Source: Echinicola salinicaeni (GTDB lineage Bacteria > Bacteroidota > Bacteroidia > Cytophagales > Cyclobacteriaceae). From it: a stretch of DNA of 64,000 nucleotides. The stretch is taken from the NCBI RefSeq assembly GCF_014280965.1, contig NZ_JACODZ010000005.1, positions 62,001 to 126,000 on the forward strand, written 5' to 3'. Shown here piece after piece: positions 53,932-62,695 of this stretch. The translations under genes and the position numbers were made by a program. The notes beneath the pieces are model-generated. The model ran no database searches and was not told the origin of the DNA. It worked only from the letters and a program-made list of their open reading frames with translations. The stretch's first letter is position 1; each line of letters opens with the position of its first letter.

Positions 53932-55416
53932 TTACTGAATTGGAAAATCCTTGATTAAGCTGTTAAGATAGACTTCTAAATAAGTATAAGGAGTTCCTGA
54001 TTTTAATTTTTTACCATCTTCAGCATTATTTGGATCAAGCTCATTGGCTGATTCCCATTCATCAGGCATTCCGTCACCATCACTATCTGTAACAGGCTCG
54101 CCTACTTCCAATACTGGCCACCCACCCACATCACTTTGGGAATCAATAATACCATTGGTGCTTCCATTGGATCCCTCCTGATCATAATCTCCATTTTTAA
54201 CATTGGCAATGATCCTTGCATCTACCGCATCCCGTTTTAAATTGGCACCGGCATAATCAAGCACCAATTCATAAGCTTCTATCGCAGAATGAGTGGTCAC
54301 AGTATATCCTTCCTCCTCATGGGGAACATCCATTTTCATACTTTTTTTATCAGCATCACTTACGGTACCATAACTACCATGAAATTGATTAAACACTCCA
54401 TAAGTCCAATTATCTTCAGAAGTTTGGTTACTACCATCTACCATATTGCCATCAATATAAAACTTGCCCCAAATATCATATACCTCAGTACCCTCCACCT
54501 TATTCTTATCAATAGACATAATTCGGTTTCGCTTACTTCCCGAGGGGCTAGCGGGCCCTGGTTTATAATAGCAGTTGACTATATTCACATTCATTGCTTC
54601 CCCACCATAAGCCGCATTATTTCCCCAGTTATAAAGTACATTATTGCGCAAATCCACCAGATCGGTAAGGGCAAAGGCTTTTCCTGCTTCCTCTCCCAAC
54701 CGTGGATTCCTGCTATCATGATGCGCCAAGAGATTATGATGAAAAGAAGCATATTTTCCTCCCCATATACCTCCATAACCATGAGCTCCTTTTTCATGCA
54801 GTGAGTTTCTAAGACTTTCTGCTATAATACTCCATTGTAAGGTAAAGTTTTCATTGGCATAGAAAGACACACATTCATCAGTACTCCAACTCATAGAGCA
54901 GTGGTCAATGATAATATCTTTGTGAAAACGTCCTCCTAAAGCATCTCCCTCCTGCTGGGCAGTATCTCCCATCCGGAAGCGCAAATAGCGGATGATCACA
55001 TTATCAGCATTGATGGTGACCGGGTAATTCCTTAAGGTAATTCCATCTCCAGGCGCAGTCTGGCCAGCTATTGTTACATTCCCACGAGAAATGGATAAAG
55101 TTGAATTCAATTCAATGGTACCGCCTATATTAAATATGATAGTCCGAGATCCACTTTGGTTAAGGGCATAGCGCAAAGTTCCCTGACTATTATCATCTGA
55201 TAATTTAGTGACATAATAAACTTTACCTCCTCTTCCTCCTGTGGTATATTGTCCGTATCCTTCTGCCCCAGGGAATGCATATTCAGGACCATCATAAACT
55301 TCCTCTTTTTCTTCCTCTTCAGGATCGGGTTGTGAATCTGAATTGTCACAAGCCATACAAAAAGCAGAAAGTCCAAAAACAATGAATATTTGAAAAAAAA
55401 GACACTTTAATTTCAT
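53932..55416 (-). CDS. pectate lyase, PL1 type (lipoprotein)
   Basis: A 494-residue paralogue of the enzyme at 51954, anchored through a lipobox (FCMACDN) and an acidic linker of about 20 residues. Catalytic beta-helix marks are AFPGAEGYGQYTTGGRGGKV, SGSRTIIFNIGGTI, IRYLRFRMGD, IIIDHCSMSWSTDECVSF and HHNLLAHHDSRNPRL, with the arginine near the substrate groove. The C-terminal DSDGDGMPDEWE repeat is like that of its paralogue. A surface-anchored lyase would make the first cuts in pectin. Upstream spacer 53694-53931 shows nothing recognised. Confidence 0.92.
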   Translation of the reverse strand: MKLKCLFFQIFIVFGLSAFCMACDNSDSQPDPEEEEKEEVYDGPEYAFPGAEGYGQYTTGGRGGKVYYVTKLSDDNSQGTLRYALNQSGSRTIIFNIGGTIELNSTLSISRGNVTIAGQTAPGDGITLRNYPVTINADNVIIRYLRFRMGDTAQQEGDALGGRFHKDIIIDHCSMSWSTDECVSFYANENFTLQWSIIAESLRNSLHEKGAHGYGGIWGGKYASFHHNLLAHHDSRNPRLGEEAGKAFALTDLVDLRNNVLYNWGNNAAYGGEAMNVNIVNCYYKPGPASPSGSKRNRIMSIDKNKVEGTEVYDIWGKFYIDGNMVDGSNQTSEDNWTYGVFNQFHGSYGTVSDADKKSMKMDVPHEEEGYTVTTHSAIEAYELVLDYAGANLKRDAVDARIIANVKNGDYDQEGSNGSTNGIIDSQSDVGGWPVLEVGEPVTDSDGDGMPDEWESANELDPNNAEDGKKLKSGTPYTYLEVYLNSLIKDFPIQ

Positions 55417-55434
55417 GGTATTTGAGGTTTATTG

Positions 55435-55465
55435 AAAAGGTGCGACCAAGCTGGCCGCACCTTTT
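55435..55465 (-). terminator. hairpin between the DUF5123 and pectate lyase genes
   Basis: Stem AAAAGGTGCG / CGCACCTTTT with an 11-base loop. It lies inside a same-strand gene array and may reduce expression of the genes behind it. Confidence 0.65.
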
Positions 55466-55490
55466 TAAAATCGGTTATGAAAATCATTCA

Positions 55491-57137
55491 CTAAAGCACT
55501 ATTCTCCATCTAGGATCTCCAGAGTCAAACCTGCCGGCAAATCCCCTGTCCTTAAAGTTGAAATCGTTCTGGGCAGGATTTACCCAAAGATCTCCCTGTC
55601 CTCCTGAGTAATTTCCTAAAGGGAAACCAGGTATTTCTCCACTGGAGAAACTAAAGTCTCCAGTAGAATAAACATTCACAACCTCAAAATTGGTATTCTC
55701 CAGTCCATCATAAATCCCTCGGATGCTATAGTTTTCTCCTCCTGACTCATCCCATCCATGGCCGAAAATGCTATTTTTAATTGAGATGCCATTAGTTACA
55801 TTGTCCTGCCCCTCTCCTCCTCTATATCGGAAGAATCCTCCTCCACCTTTGATAAAATTGGCAAAGGTGCAGCTTTCAATTACAAACGACTCGGATTGAC
55901 TTCTTGATGTCACCCCAAACTGAACCTTGTTAAAGGTGGAGTTTTCAAAACGTATATTCTTGATCATTGCCGTAGCTTCAGTGTCTACCGTAAATAACCC
56001 GTAACCACCTATACTGTCCACCACACTATTCTTGATGATATAATTGTCAATTACTGTAGAAGATCTTACCCTTAGAATTCCTCTAAAAGTTCCAATCTCG
56101 CAATTTTCAAAACTCAACTCTCCCACATGCACATTGTCTCTATTTGGATTCAACACATAATCTCCAGAATAATCAGCTCCCCTAAGTTCTAGGTCTATGA
56201 AGCGTATATGGCCTATTTGCGATCCATCATCTATGTCCCAGTTACCTGTGGTATACAATTTGGCCTTTTGCTCTCCAAAACCATAAGCCGCTCTTATGGT
56301 GATTGACTTATTAAGATTATCACTTGGGAAATCATAGGTCACTCCCCTCTTCACCAAAATAGTAGCTCCATCAGGAGCAGCAGCCACTGCATCCGAGACT
56401 GCTGATAGACTTTCATTATCACGAATATCGATCACTCCAGGTCCCGTAGGGTCTATATCCAATGGTAAGGTGGTATAATTCACCCATCCTCTAAGTCCAC
56501 CATCACTGTAAATGGCAATCTGATACTCCGTCTCAGGTTCCAATCCGGTAACTATTGTTTCTCCAGCAAATTCTTCCTCAGCACTTACTGATTGTTCCAT
56601 TAGAGGCTCTGTTAAGCGTAGATCCGTGGAAGCAAAAACTTTGATTCCCGTCACCGGAGCTCCTGCTCTGGTCCATGTTACCCTGGCGGCGACATCTATC
56701 ACATCATAGCTTTTGGGCACATTCAGGATGGTAGGAAATCGTTGGGTTCGGACATTTCCCAAATCGGAAATTTTACTATCATACATAGGATCATCCGCAT
56801 GGGCAATTGCCCTCACTTGATAAAGCGTATTCCAAAAGAGCGTCTCTCCTACCAATTCTTCATTAATTACCACATAGCTAGTATCTGTCTCTATGACATA
56901 ATCGGTAGTTTTAAACGTATCCCTACTCACCTCGATGGTATAGGATAACGCTTCTTTCATCTTACCCATATTGACTATTATGGTATTTTCTTCAGAGAAC
57001 AGATCCTCTGTCAATACCGGCCTAAACAGCCTCGTTCTATCAAACATCTCATCATCCTCCTCACACCCACTAAAAGCCACCAAGGCCACCGAAAGCATGA
57101 TGATGCTCAGGTATATATTTTTGATTCTATTATTCAT
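55491..57137 (-). CDS. DUF4957/DUF5123 beta-helix lipoprotein
   Basis: A 548-residue exported lipoprotein (lipobox FSGC, residue ~25). Residues ~40-225 form two Fn3/Ig-like modules (ETEYQIAIYS near 205). Residues ~230-430 are a right-handed beta-helix with FENCEIGTFRGILRVRSS, NSVVDSIGGYGLF and FENSTFNKVQFGV, as in DUF4957, and the last ~110 residues match DUF5123 (GISIKNSIFGHGWDESGG). Proteins of this type occur in pectin loci of Bacteroidota, but no lyase signature is visible, so it may bind pectin or be a new lyase. It is 33 bp from the SusD gene. Confidence 0.75.
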   Translation of the reverse strand: MNNRIKNIYLSIIMLSVALVAFSGCEEDDEMFDRTRLFRPVLTEDLFSEENTIIVNMGKMKEALSYTIEVSRDTFKTTDYVIETDTSYVVINEELVGETLFWNTLYQVRAIAHADDPMYDSKISDLGNVRTQRFPTILNVPKSYDVIDVAARVTWTRAGAPVTGIKVFASTDLRLTEPLMEQSVSAEEEFAGETIVTGLEPETEYQIAIYSDGGLRGWVNYTTLPLDIDPTGPGVIDIRDNESLSAVSDAVAAAPDGATILVKRGVTYDFPSDNLNKSITIRAAYGFGEQKAKLYTTGNWDIDDGSQIGHIRFIDLELRGADYSGDYVLNPNRDNVHVGELSFENCEIGTFRGILRVRSSTVIDNYIIKNSVVDSIGGYGLFTVDTEATAMIKNIRFENSTFNKVQFGVTSRSQSESFVIESCTFANFIKGGGGFFRYRGGEGQDNVTNGISIKNSIFGHGWDESGGENYSIRGIYDGLENTNFEVVNVYSTGDFSFSSGEIPGFPLGNYSGGQGDLWVNPAQNDFNFKDRGFAGRFDSGDPRWRIVL

Positions 57138-57169
57138 TGCTTCTCATTTTTTGAATTGATGATTAATTC

Positions 57170-58975
57170 TTAAAATCCATACCCATCATTCGACAAGGTA
57201 CCTTGGCTACTGGCGATCGCTGATGCCGGCATAGGGAAGATATATCTTACCACACCTGGCTTCGGCCCATTAATATGGTTCTCCCAATCTTTTGTAATCC
57301 ACTCCTGATAAGTATACTGATCACTATGAAGGGCAAGTAGGAAAGACTGCTGGGTCCAAGTATCATCCGGTGGAGCCACTACTCGTCGATTAGGATTGAG
57401 AATGGTAAAGTTTCCAGTTTCATCTACTTTCCAATACATATAATCAGGGTATTGAGTAGTGCCATTAAATGCTGCATCGGCCAGTTCCTTAAGTCCTTCG
57501 ACCGTTTCAGCCATCTTTTCAGAATAGATTCCCCAACGGATCAATTCATACTTTCTGATCATCTCACCACCAAACTCCCAAGCACGTTCGTCTACAATGG
57601 CTTCAAAGAATGTATCCTTGCCTGCAGATACCTGAGAAACATATGCATCCACCCTGCTAGCCCAGTATTGAGGATCAAAGGCCCTCCTTCTTACTCTTTT
57701 CAGCGCTTCCTGAGCTTCAGCGGTTGGGCCGTTCAATTCATTTTCAGCCTCAGCATACATTAATAACACATCGGAATATCTCATCATCGGCCAGTTGATC
57801 CCTGTTCCTTTGGCGGAAGATGGTCCTGGAGGGTTAGGCAAGAAATGACGGCTCCATTTTCCCTGGCCGATATCCAAACCTCCGTTGACAAATTCGTATT
57901 CGAAACTGGTATTTATTTTATACAATGAACAAGTGACATCCCTTCTTATATCCAAGGTGTCAAATGATAAATAATATGTAGGTGGAATGGACATATAATT
58001 ATTTCCAGACCCAAAACTGTGTGCTGCAGTAGGTCCACCTTCCACTCTTACACCAATATTCCAAGCCACATCACCATTGCCGATCGCAAACGGCACCTCA
58101 AATAAGACATCCTCATTCACAGGCGCTTGGAAAGTACACTGGTTCATGAAGATTTGTCTAAAGTCTTCTGGCAATTCACGGTCCTTGAGAGAAATTAACT
58201 TCGCTGTATAATCCTTGGCAATCTGATAGTAATCCAAATAATCAGACTCCCTGGCCATGTTCAGGTCTGGCTGCAGATAATATCCGCCCCTTTGAAGGGA
58301 CAATCTGGCGATCATACCCAAAGTATATTCTCTGTTGACCTGTTCGATACCAAAAGGCACTTGATCGGCCCAAAGCATCTTTGCCTCTGCATCTATCAAG
58401 TTTTGAATTTCAGCAGCCAAAATCACATTTCTGTCTTCCTTGGGCTGATTAAATTCATTTCCGGCTTTGGGTGCTTCAGTGATATAAGGCACATCTCCAA
58501 AATAATAGGTCAACATACTGTACCAATATGCTCTCAAAGTATAGGCCTCGCCCAACAATTGGTTCATGGTATTTGCCTCTGCCAAATCGGATGATTCCAG
58601 CTTGCCACTAGCCAACAGACCCTCAATGGCAATATTCGCATCCCTGATCGCCCGATATGCATAAGTCCACACGATTTCCAAATCACGGTTACTTTCCAAA
58701 GCATCCAAATTCCAAATTTGGTACCGGTCTCCATTGCTATTCCACCCACTTTGGCGCTCTATATCTGTATTACCTGTCATATTATTGGATAACCTAGAAC
58801 GGAAAGCATCCTGACCAAAATGCGAATAAATCGCATTTACCCCTTTTCTTGCATCGTCAACATTCGAAAACACATAATTGGTATCGAAGGTTGAAAGCGA
58901 TTCCGGCTCCAAGAAGTTATCACATGAAGTCATTAAAGAAACCGCTGCTGCTATTATTAGATATTTTAATTTCAT
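57170..58975 (-). CDS. SusD-family nutrient-binding lipoprotein
   Basis: A 601-residue RagB/SusD protein. The lipobox is SLMTSC with Cys18, followed by DNFLEPESLSTF. The tetratricopeptide-like helical scaffold and NWPMMRYSDVLLMYAEAENEL near residue 400 are signature, as is the ending FPMPASAIASSQGTLSN with the N-terminal-independent ligand loops between. It caps the SusC barrel and binds pectin oligosaccharides. It lies 16 bp from susC. Confidence 0.95.
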   Translation of the reverse strand: MKLKYLIIAAAVSLMTSCDNFLEPESLSTFDTNYVFSNVDDARKGVNAIYSHFGQDAFRSRLSNNMTGNTDIERQSGWNSNGDRYQIWNLDALESNRDLEIVWTYAYRAIRDANIAIEGLLASGKLESSDLAEANTMNQLLGEAYTLRAYWYSMLTYYFGDVPYITEAPKAGNEFNQPKEDRNVILAAEIQNLIDAEAKMLWADQVPFGIEQVNREYTLGMIARLSLQRGGYYLQPDLNMARESDYLDYYQIAKDYTAKLISLKDRELPEDFRQIFMNQCTFQAPVNEDVLFEVPFAIGNGDVAWNIGVRVEGGPTAAHSFGSGNNYMSIPPTYYLSFDTLDIRRDVTCSLYKINTSFEYEFVNGGLDIGQGKWSRHFLPNPPGPSSAKGTGINWPMMRYSDVLLMYAEAENELNGPTAEAQEALKRVRRRAFDPQYWASRVDAYVSQVSAGKDTFFEAIVDERAWEFGGEMIRKYELIRWGIYSEKMAETVEGLKELADAAFNGTTQYPDYMYWKVDETGNFTILNPNRRVVAPPDDTWTQQSFLLALHSDQYTYQEWITKDWENHINGPKPGVVRYIFPMPASAIASSQGTLSNDGYGF

Positions 58976-58991
58976 GATACTTTAATCTCTT

Positions 58992-61900
58992 TTAGAATGT
59001 CACATTGATACCGACTGTATAAGACCTGCTTCTAGGGAATGAAGAATAATCCACCCCAGGCGTCAGCGCTGAATAACTACTGCTTCTGGAAGTGCTTACC
59101 TCCGGATCGTATCCTGAATAATTTGACCATAGTTTCAAATTATTTCCTGTCGCATAAATACGAAACTGAGACATGCCTATTCTTGAAATCAACTCAGTTG
59201 GCAATGAATACCCCACTGTAAGGTTATTCAGACGGATATAAGAACCATCTTCAATAGCCCAAGAGTGAATCACTGCCCCGGCGATACCATAACTATTATG
59301 TGACCATATGTTCTTATTTGCATTCAATTCTTCAAGTTGTCCCAGATCAGTGACGATTTCTCCTGGAGTACCAGTGTAACTACCATCCACATCCAAATAA
59401 GTAAAGCGGTTTTCCGATGACATCGTAGTCAACATATTACCGTAGCTCACCCTTCTGAACTGGTTATATTGAATTTTGCCGGTATTATAAACATCATTTC
59501 CATATTGATAATTAAAGAATATAGCTGCATCAAAGCCTTTCCACCTTGCATTGATCCCCAAACCACCCTGGTTTTTAGGAAGTGCATTACCGATTACCTG
59601 ACGGTCATCAGCATTGATTTCTCCATCGCCATTAAGATCTTTCAATTTCAAGAAACCAGGTCTAATATTGGTGTTTCCAACCACAGAGGAAGAATTGGAG
59701 ACTCCTTCCTTCAAAATATATTCATCTGCAACCGCATCGTATCCTTCAAAATCATCCGTTGTATAATAACCATCAGTTACATAACCATACATATCTCCTA
59801 CTTTGCCTCCTACTCTCAAATAGAAATCATTGATATTGTTGAGATCAGTACTTGCCCAGTTGGACCTAAAAAAACGTTCATCAGTGCCATCCAAAGCAAC
59901 TACTTTCGACCTATTGATACCAGTATTGAAATTTACAGATAGCGAAAAGTCAGGTCTGTCTATAACAAATGCATTTATCCCCAATTCCACCCCTTTATTA
60001 GAAGTACTACCAACATTGTTCCATTGGGTATTAAAACCTGTATTTGATGGGATATCAGAAGTCAATAACAAATCCCTGGTAGTGTTTTCATAAAAGTCCA
60101 AACTACCTTCCACTTTGGCCTTGAACAGGGTAAAGTCCAAACCGGCATTTTTGGTTACAGTCGTTTCCCAAACCAAGTTTGGATTATAAAGCGTGCTACT
60201 GCTTGGAGTATAGTATACATTATCTACATTTCCAAAACCTGGCCCCCTGTTGGTAGATCCTTCAAATAAGAATTTGGTAGCATCGGTCCTGATACGATCA
60301 TTTCCAGTCTCCCCGATACTTAACCTTAGTTTCAATTCATCCACCCAAGATGAAGCTTTCAAGAAATCCTCCTCTGAAATTTTCCACCCCACTGCAACGG
60401 CTGGGAAAATACCTACACGGTTTTCTTTGGCAAACTTACTGGAAGCATCAGAACGAACAGTGGCAGTAAACAAGTACTTTTTCATGAACTGGTAATTAGC
60501 TCTTCCAAATAAGGAGAACCTATTAGCAGCGATTGACTCACTAGTTTCGTGACGATCCACACGTCCAAAAGTCATATTGGCAAACAACTCCTCAGGAGTA
60601 ATGGACAGACGAAAATCTTCCACCCTGACCATATCACTTTTGCCACCTGTAGAATAAATTTCCTGCCCCACCAAGAAATCAAGATCATGGTCTCCAAGGT
60701 TATCAAATTTATATGATACACTGTTTAACCATCTATATGAATGTGAGGTATTCTCATCTTTTACACCAAGCGGAAGACTACCTCCATTATTAAAGGATTC
60801 TCCTGTCAATGGACCATAAAACCTAAGGTTCTCTCTAAAACCCCTGGCCCCATTAAATGTGGATTTAAAGTTAAGGTCATCAATTATTTCCCAGGTCAGG
60901 CCTGCATTAAATATATAATTGAAATCAGTTCTTTTTCTCCAATCCTGCTTGGCCAATTCTACGGGACTCACCAAGCTCAACAAGAATGACTGAAAATCAT
61001 CTTCTGAATTTACTTGTGTCAAATCAATATCCAGTTCATCAGCGATACCATTTACAGGTCTAGTCTGAACGGCCTCTTTGATATTGATTTGGGCATTGCC
61101 GGAAGTTCCTGCTCCATCCACAACAGTATGGGTAATCCTAGCTCCAGCATCAAATTGTAACCTATCAGTGATGGTCTGGTTCAGCTTAAAGTTGATCACA
61201 TTCCTTTGGTATCCAGAATTCAACATCAAGCCCTCATCCGTATTATTACTCAGACTGAGCATTAACTTGGTCTTTTCTGTACCTCCCGTGAGTGTCAGGT
61301 TATGGTATTGGCTGAGTTTCGGGTCACCAAATAGCTCATCTTGCCAATCAGTACCTGGCTTTTGCTTGTAAAGTTCTAAATCATCATATACTCCATAAAA
61401 CTTTTCAAAGTTCCTTACTGCTGCATCGGATTGTAATTTGGCATATTCGTAATTGGCCAAAACATATTCATAAGGATCCAGCACTTCATATTTTCTATCT
61501 TTAGGAAGACTTTTCCATTGGAAGAAATTATTATAGGAAACAGTTGTTTTTCCTGCTTTTGGCGTCTTTGTAGTAATCACAATTACTCCATTGGCAGCTT
61601 GGGCACCATAAATAGCTGTTGCTGCCGCATCTTTCAATACTGTAATTGTTTCAATATCCGTAGGTGGAATATCACGGATACTTCCCACAATAAAACCATC
61701 CACTACATACAAAGGAGCATTATCTTGGGTCACAGATCCACCTCCACGCACCCTGATGACAACTTCAGCATCTGGAGAACCATCAGTAGTAAGTACATTG
61801 ACACCTGGCAGTCGGCCGGTAATTGCCTGTGCCGCGCTTGCAACAGGAATTTTGGCCAGCTCTTTACCAGACATTGAAGCCACAGAACCGGTCATGTCAG

Positions 61901-62279
61901 TTCGCTTAACAGTTCCATAACCATAATCCACCACCTCTACCATATCCAATTGCGCCACATCCATTTCCATGGTCACATCTATGGTGCTCCTTCCTTCAAT
62001 TGCAATTTCTTGTTTGATCATCCCAATGGATGAAAAAATCAAAGTTCCATTGGGATCATCAACGGCTAATGTGTAGGCACCGTCCATATCGGTGCTTGTA
62101 CCTGTGCCAGTTCCTTTTAACAATACAGTGACACCCGGAACGGTTTCACCATCTGAGCTCTTCACTACTCCTGTTATCGTCAATGATTGGGCGGAAAGCT
62201 CAACCATGGAGAATATCATGAGCAGCAAAAACAGCGAGAGATATCGGGAAGTGCCCGATAGGTTTTTGGTAAGCATCAT
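58992..62279 (-). CDS. SusC-family TonB-dependent glycan transporter
   Basis: A 1095-residue outer-membrane transporter. After the signal peptide comes a carboxypeptidase-regulatory-like domain (SLTITGVVKSSDGETVPGVTVLLKGT, ~30-105), the conserved VDYGYGTVKRTDMTGSVAS segment, the plug (ITGRLPGVNV, LYVVDGFIV, IETITVLKDAAATAIYGAQAANGVIVITTK) and the barrel ending in NVTF. It imports SusD-bound oligogalacturonates. The start could also be the second Met. Its upstream 416 bp hold at least five LacI-type sites, so it is the likely regulated head of the susCD operon. Confidence 0.96.
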   Translation of the reverse strand: MMLTKNLSGTSRYLSLFLLLMIFSMVELSAQSLTITGVVKSSDGETVPGVTVLLKGTGTGTSTDMDGAYTLAVDDPNGTLIFSSIGMIKQEIAIEGRSTIDVTMEMDVAQLDMVEVVDYGYGTVKRTDMTGSVASMSGKELAKIPVASAAQAITGRLPGVNVLTTDGSPDAEVVIRVRGGGSVTQDNAPLYVVDGFIVGSIRDIPPTDIETITVLKDAAATAIYGAQAANGVIVITTKTPKAGKTTVSYNNFFQWKSLPKDRKYEVLDPYEYVLANYEYAKLQSDAAVRNFEKFYGVYDDLELYKQKPGTDWQDELFGDPKLSQYHNLTLTGGTEKTKLMLSLSNNTDEGLMLNSGYQRNVINFKLNQTITDRLQFDAGARITHTVVDGAGTSGNAQINIKEAVQTRPVNGIADELDIDLTQVNSEDDFQSFLLSLVSPVELAKQDWRKRTDFNYIFNAGLTWEIIDDLNFKSTFNGARGFRENLRFYGPLTGESFNNGGSLPLGVKDENTSHSYRWLNSVSYKFDNLGDHDLDFLVGQEIYSTGGKSDMVRVEDFRLSITPEELFANMTFGRVDRHETSESIAANRFSLFGRANYQFMKKYLFTATVRSDASSKFAKENRVGIFPAVAVGWKISEEDFLKASSWVDELKLRLSIGETGNDRIRTDATKFLFEGSTNRGPGFGNVDNVYYTPSSSTLYNPNLVWETTVTKNAGLDFTLFKAKVEGSLDFYENTTRDLLLTSDIPSNTGFNTQWNNVGSTSNKGVELGINAFVIDRPDFSLSVNFNTGINRSKVVALDGTDERFFRSNWASTDLNNINDFYLRVGGKVGDMYGYVTDGYYTTDDFEGYDAVADEYILKEGVSNSSSVVGNTNIRPGFLKLKDLNGDGEINADDRQVIGNALPKNQGGLGINARWKGFDAAIFFNYQYGNDVYNTGKIQYNQFRRVSYGNMLTTMSSENRFTYLDVDGSYTGTPGEIVTDLGQLEELNANKNIWSHNSYGIAGAVIHSWAIEDGSYIRLNNLTVGYSLPTELISRIGMSQFRIYATGNNLKLWSNYSGYDPEVSTSRSSSYSALTPGVDYSSFPRSRSYTVGINVTF

Positions 62280-62470
62280 TTCGATAATAATTGGGTTTTG
62301 TTAATTAATTATTAGTAATCATTGAGTTCTATAGATCTTCTTTTACATATAATGGTAAAACAAGAATCATCTATACCTAGGGAGGGGGTGTAATGCGGTG
62401 GGATTCCATATTAATTTATTAAGGGTTTATTTATTTAGTAACTATCTATATTGTGCAATTTGCTTAATGT

Positions 62471-62670
62471 TGCGCAATCGATTGCATATTAATTAATTAA
62501 AATTTTATATACAAGTAAATTCTATACTTATTAATAATAATCAATATATAAACATACTATACTGATTAAATACCAAATAAAAAATCTATATCAATTAATC
62601 GATTTAGAATAAAAACACTAAATCGATTAAATTATGTGCAATCGATTACCTTTTACGCAAACGATTCCGT
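62471..62670. promoter_or_regulatory. cluster of LacI-type operator candidates upstream of susC
   Basis: Five CGATT-centred sites: GCAATCGATTGC (62474-62485, perfect palindrome), TTAATCGATTTA around 62597-62604, TAAATCGATTAA at 62620-62630, GCAATCGATTAC (62638-62649) and ACGCAAACGATTCCGT (62655-62670). The last matches the uxaC site at 34488-34503 in 14 of 16 bases. The remaining parts of the 416-bp gap 62280-62695 are AT-rich with nothing else seen. Confidence 0.6.
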
Positions 62671-62695
62671 AAATCAGCCAAAAAAAGCCTTTTCC

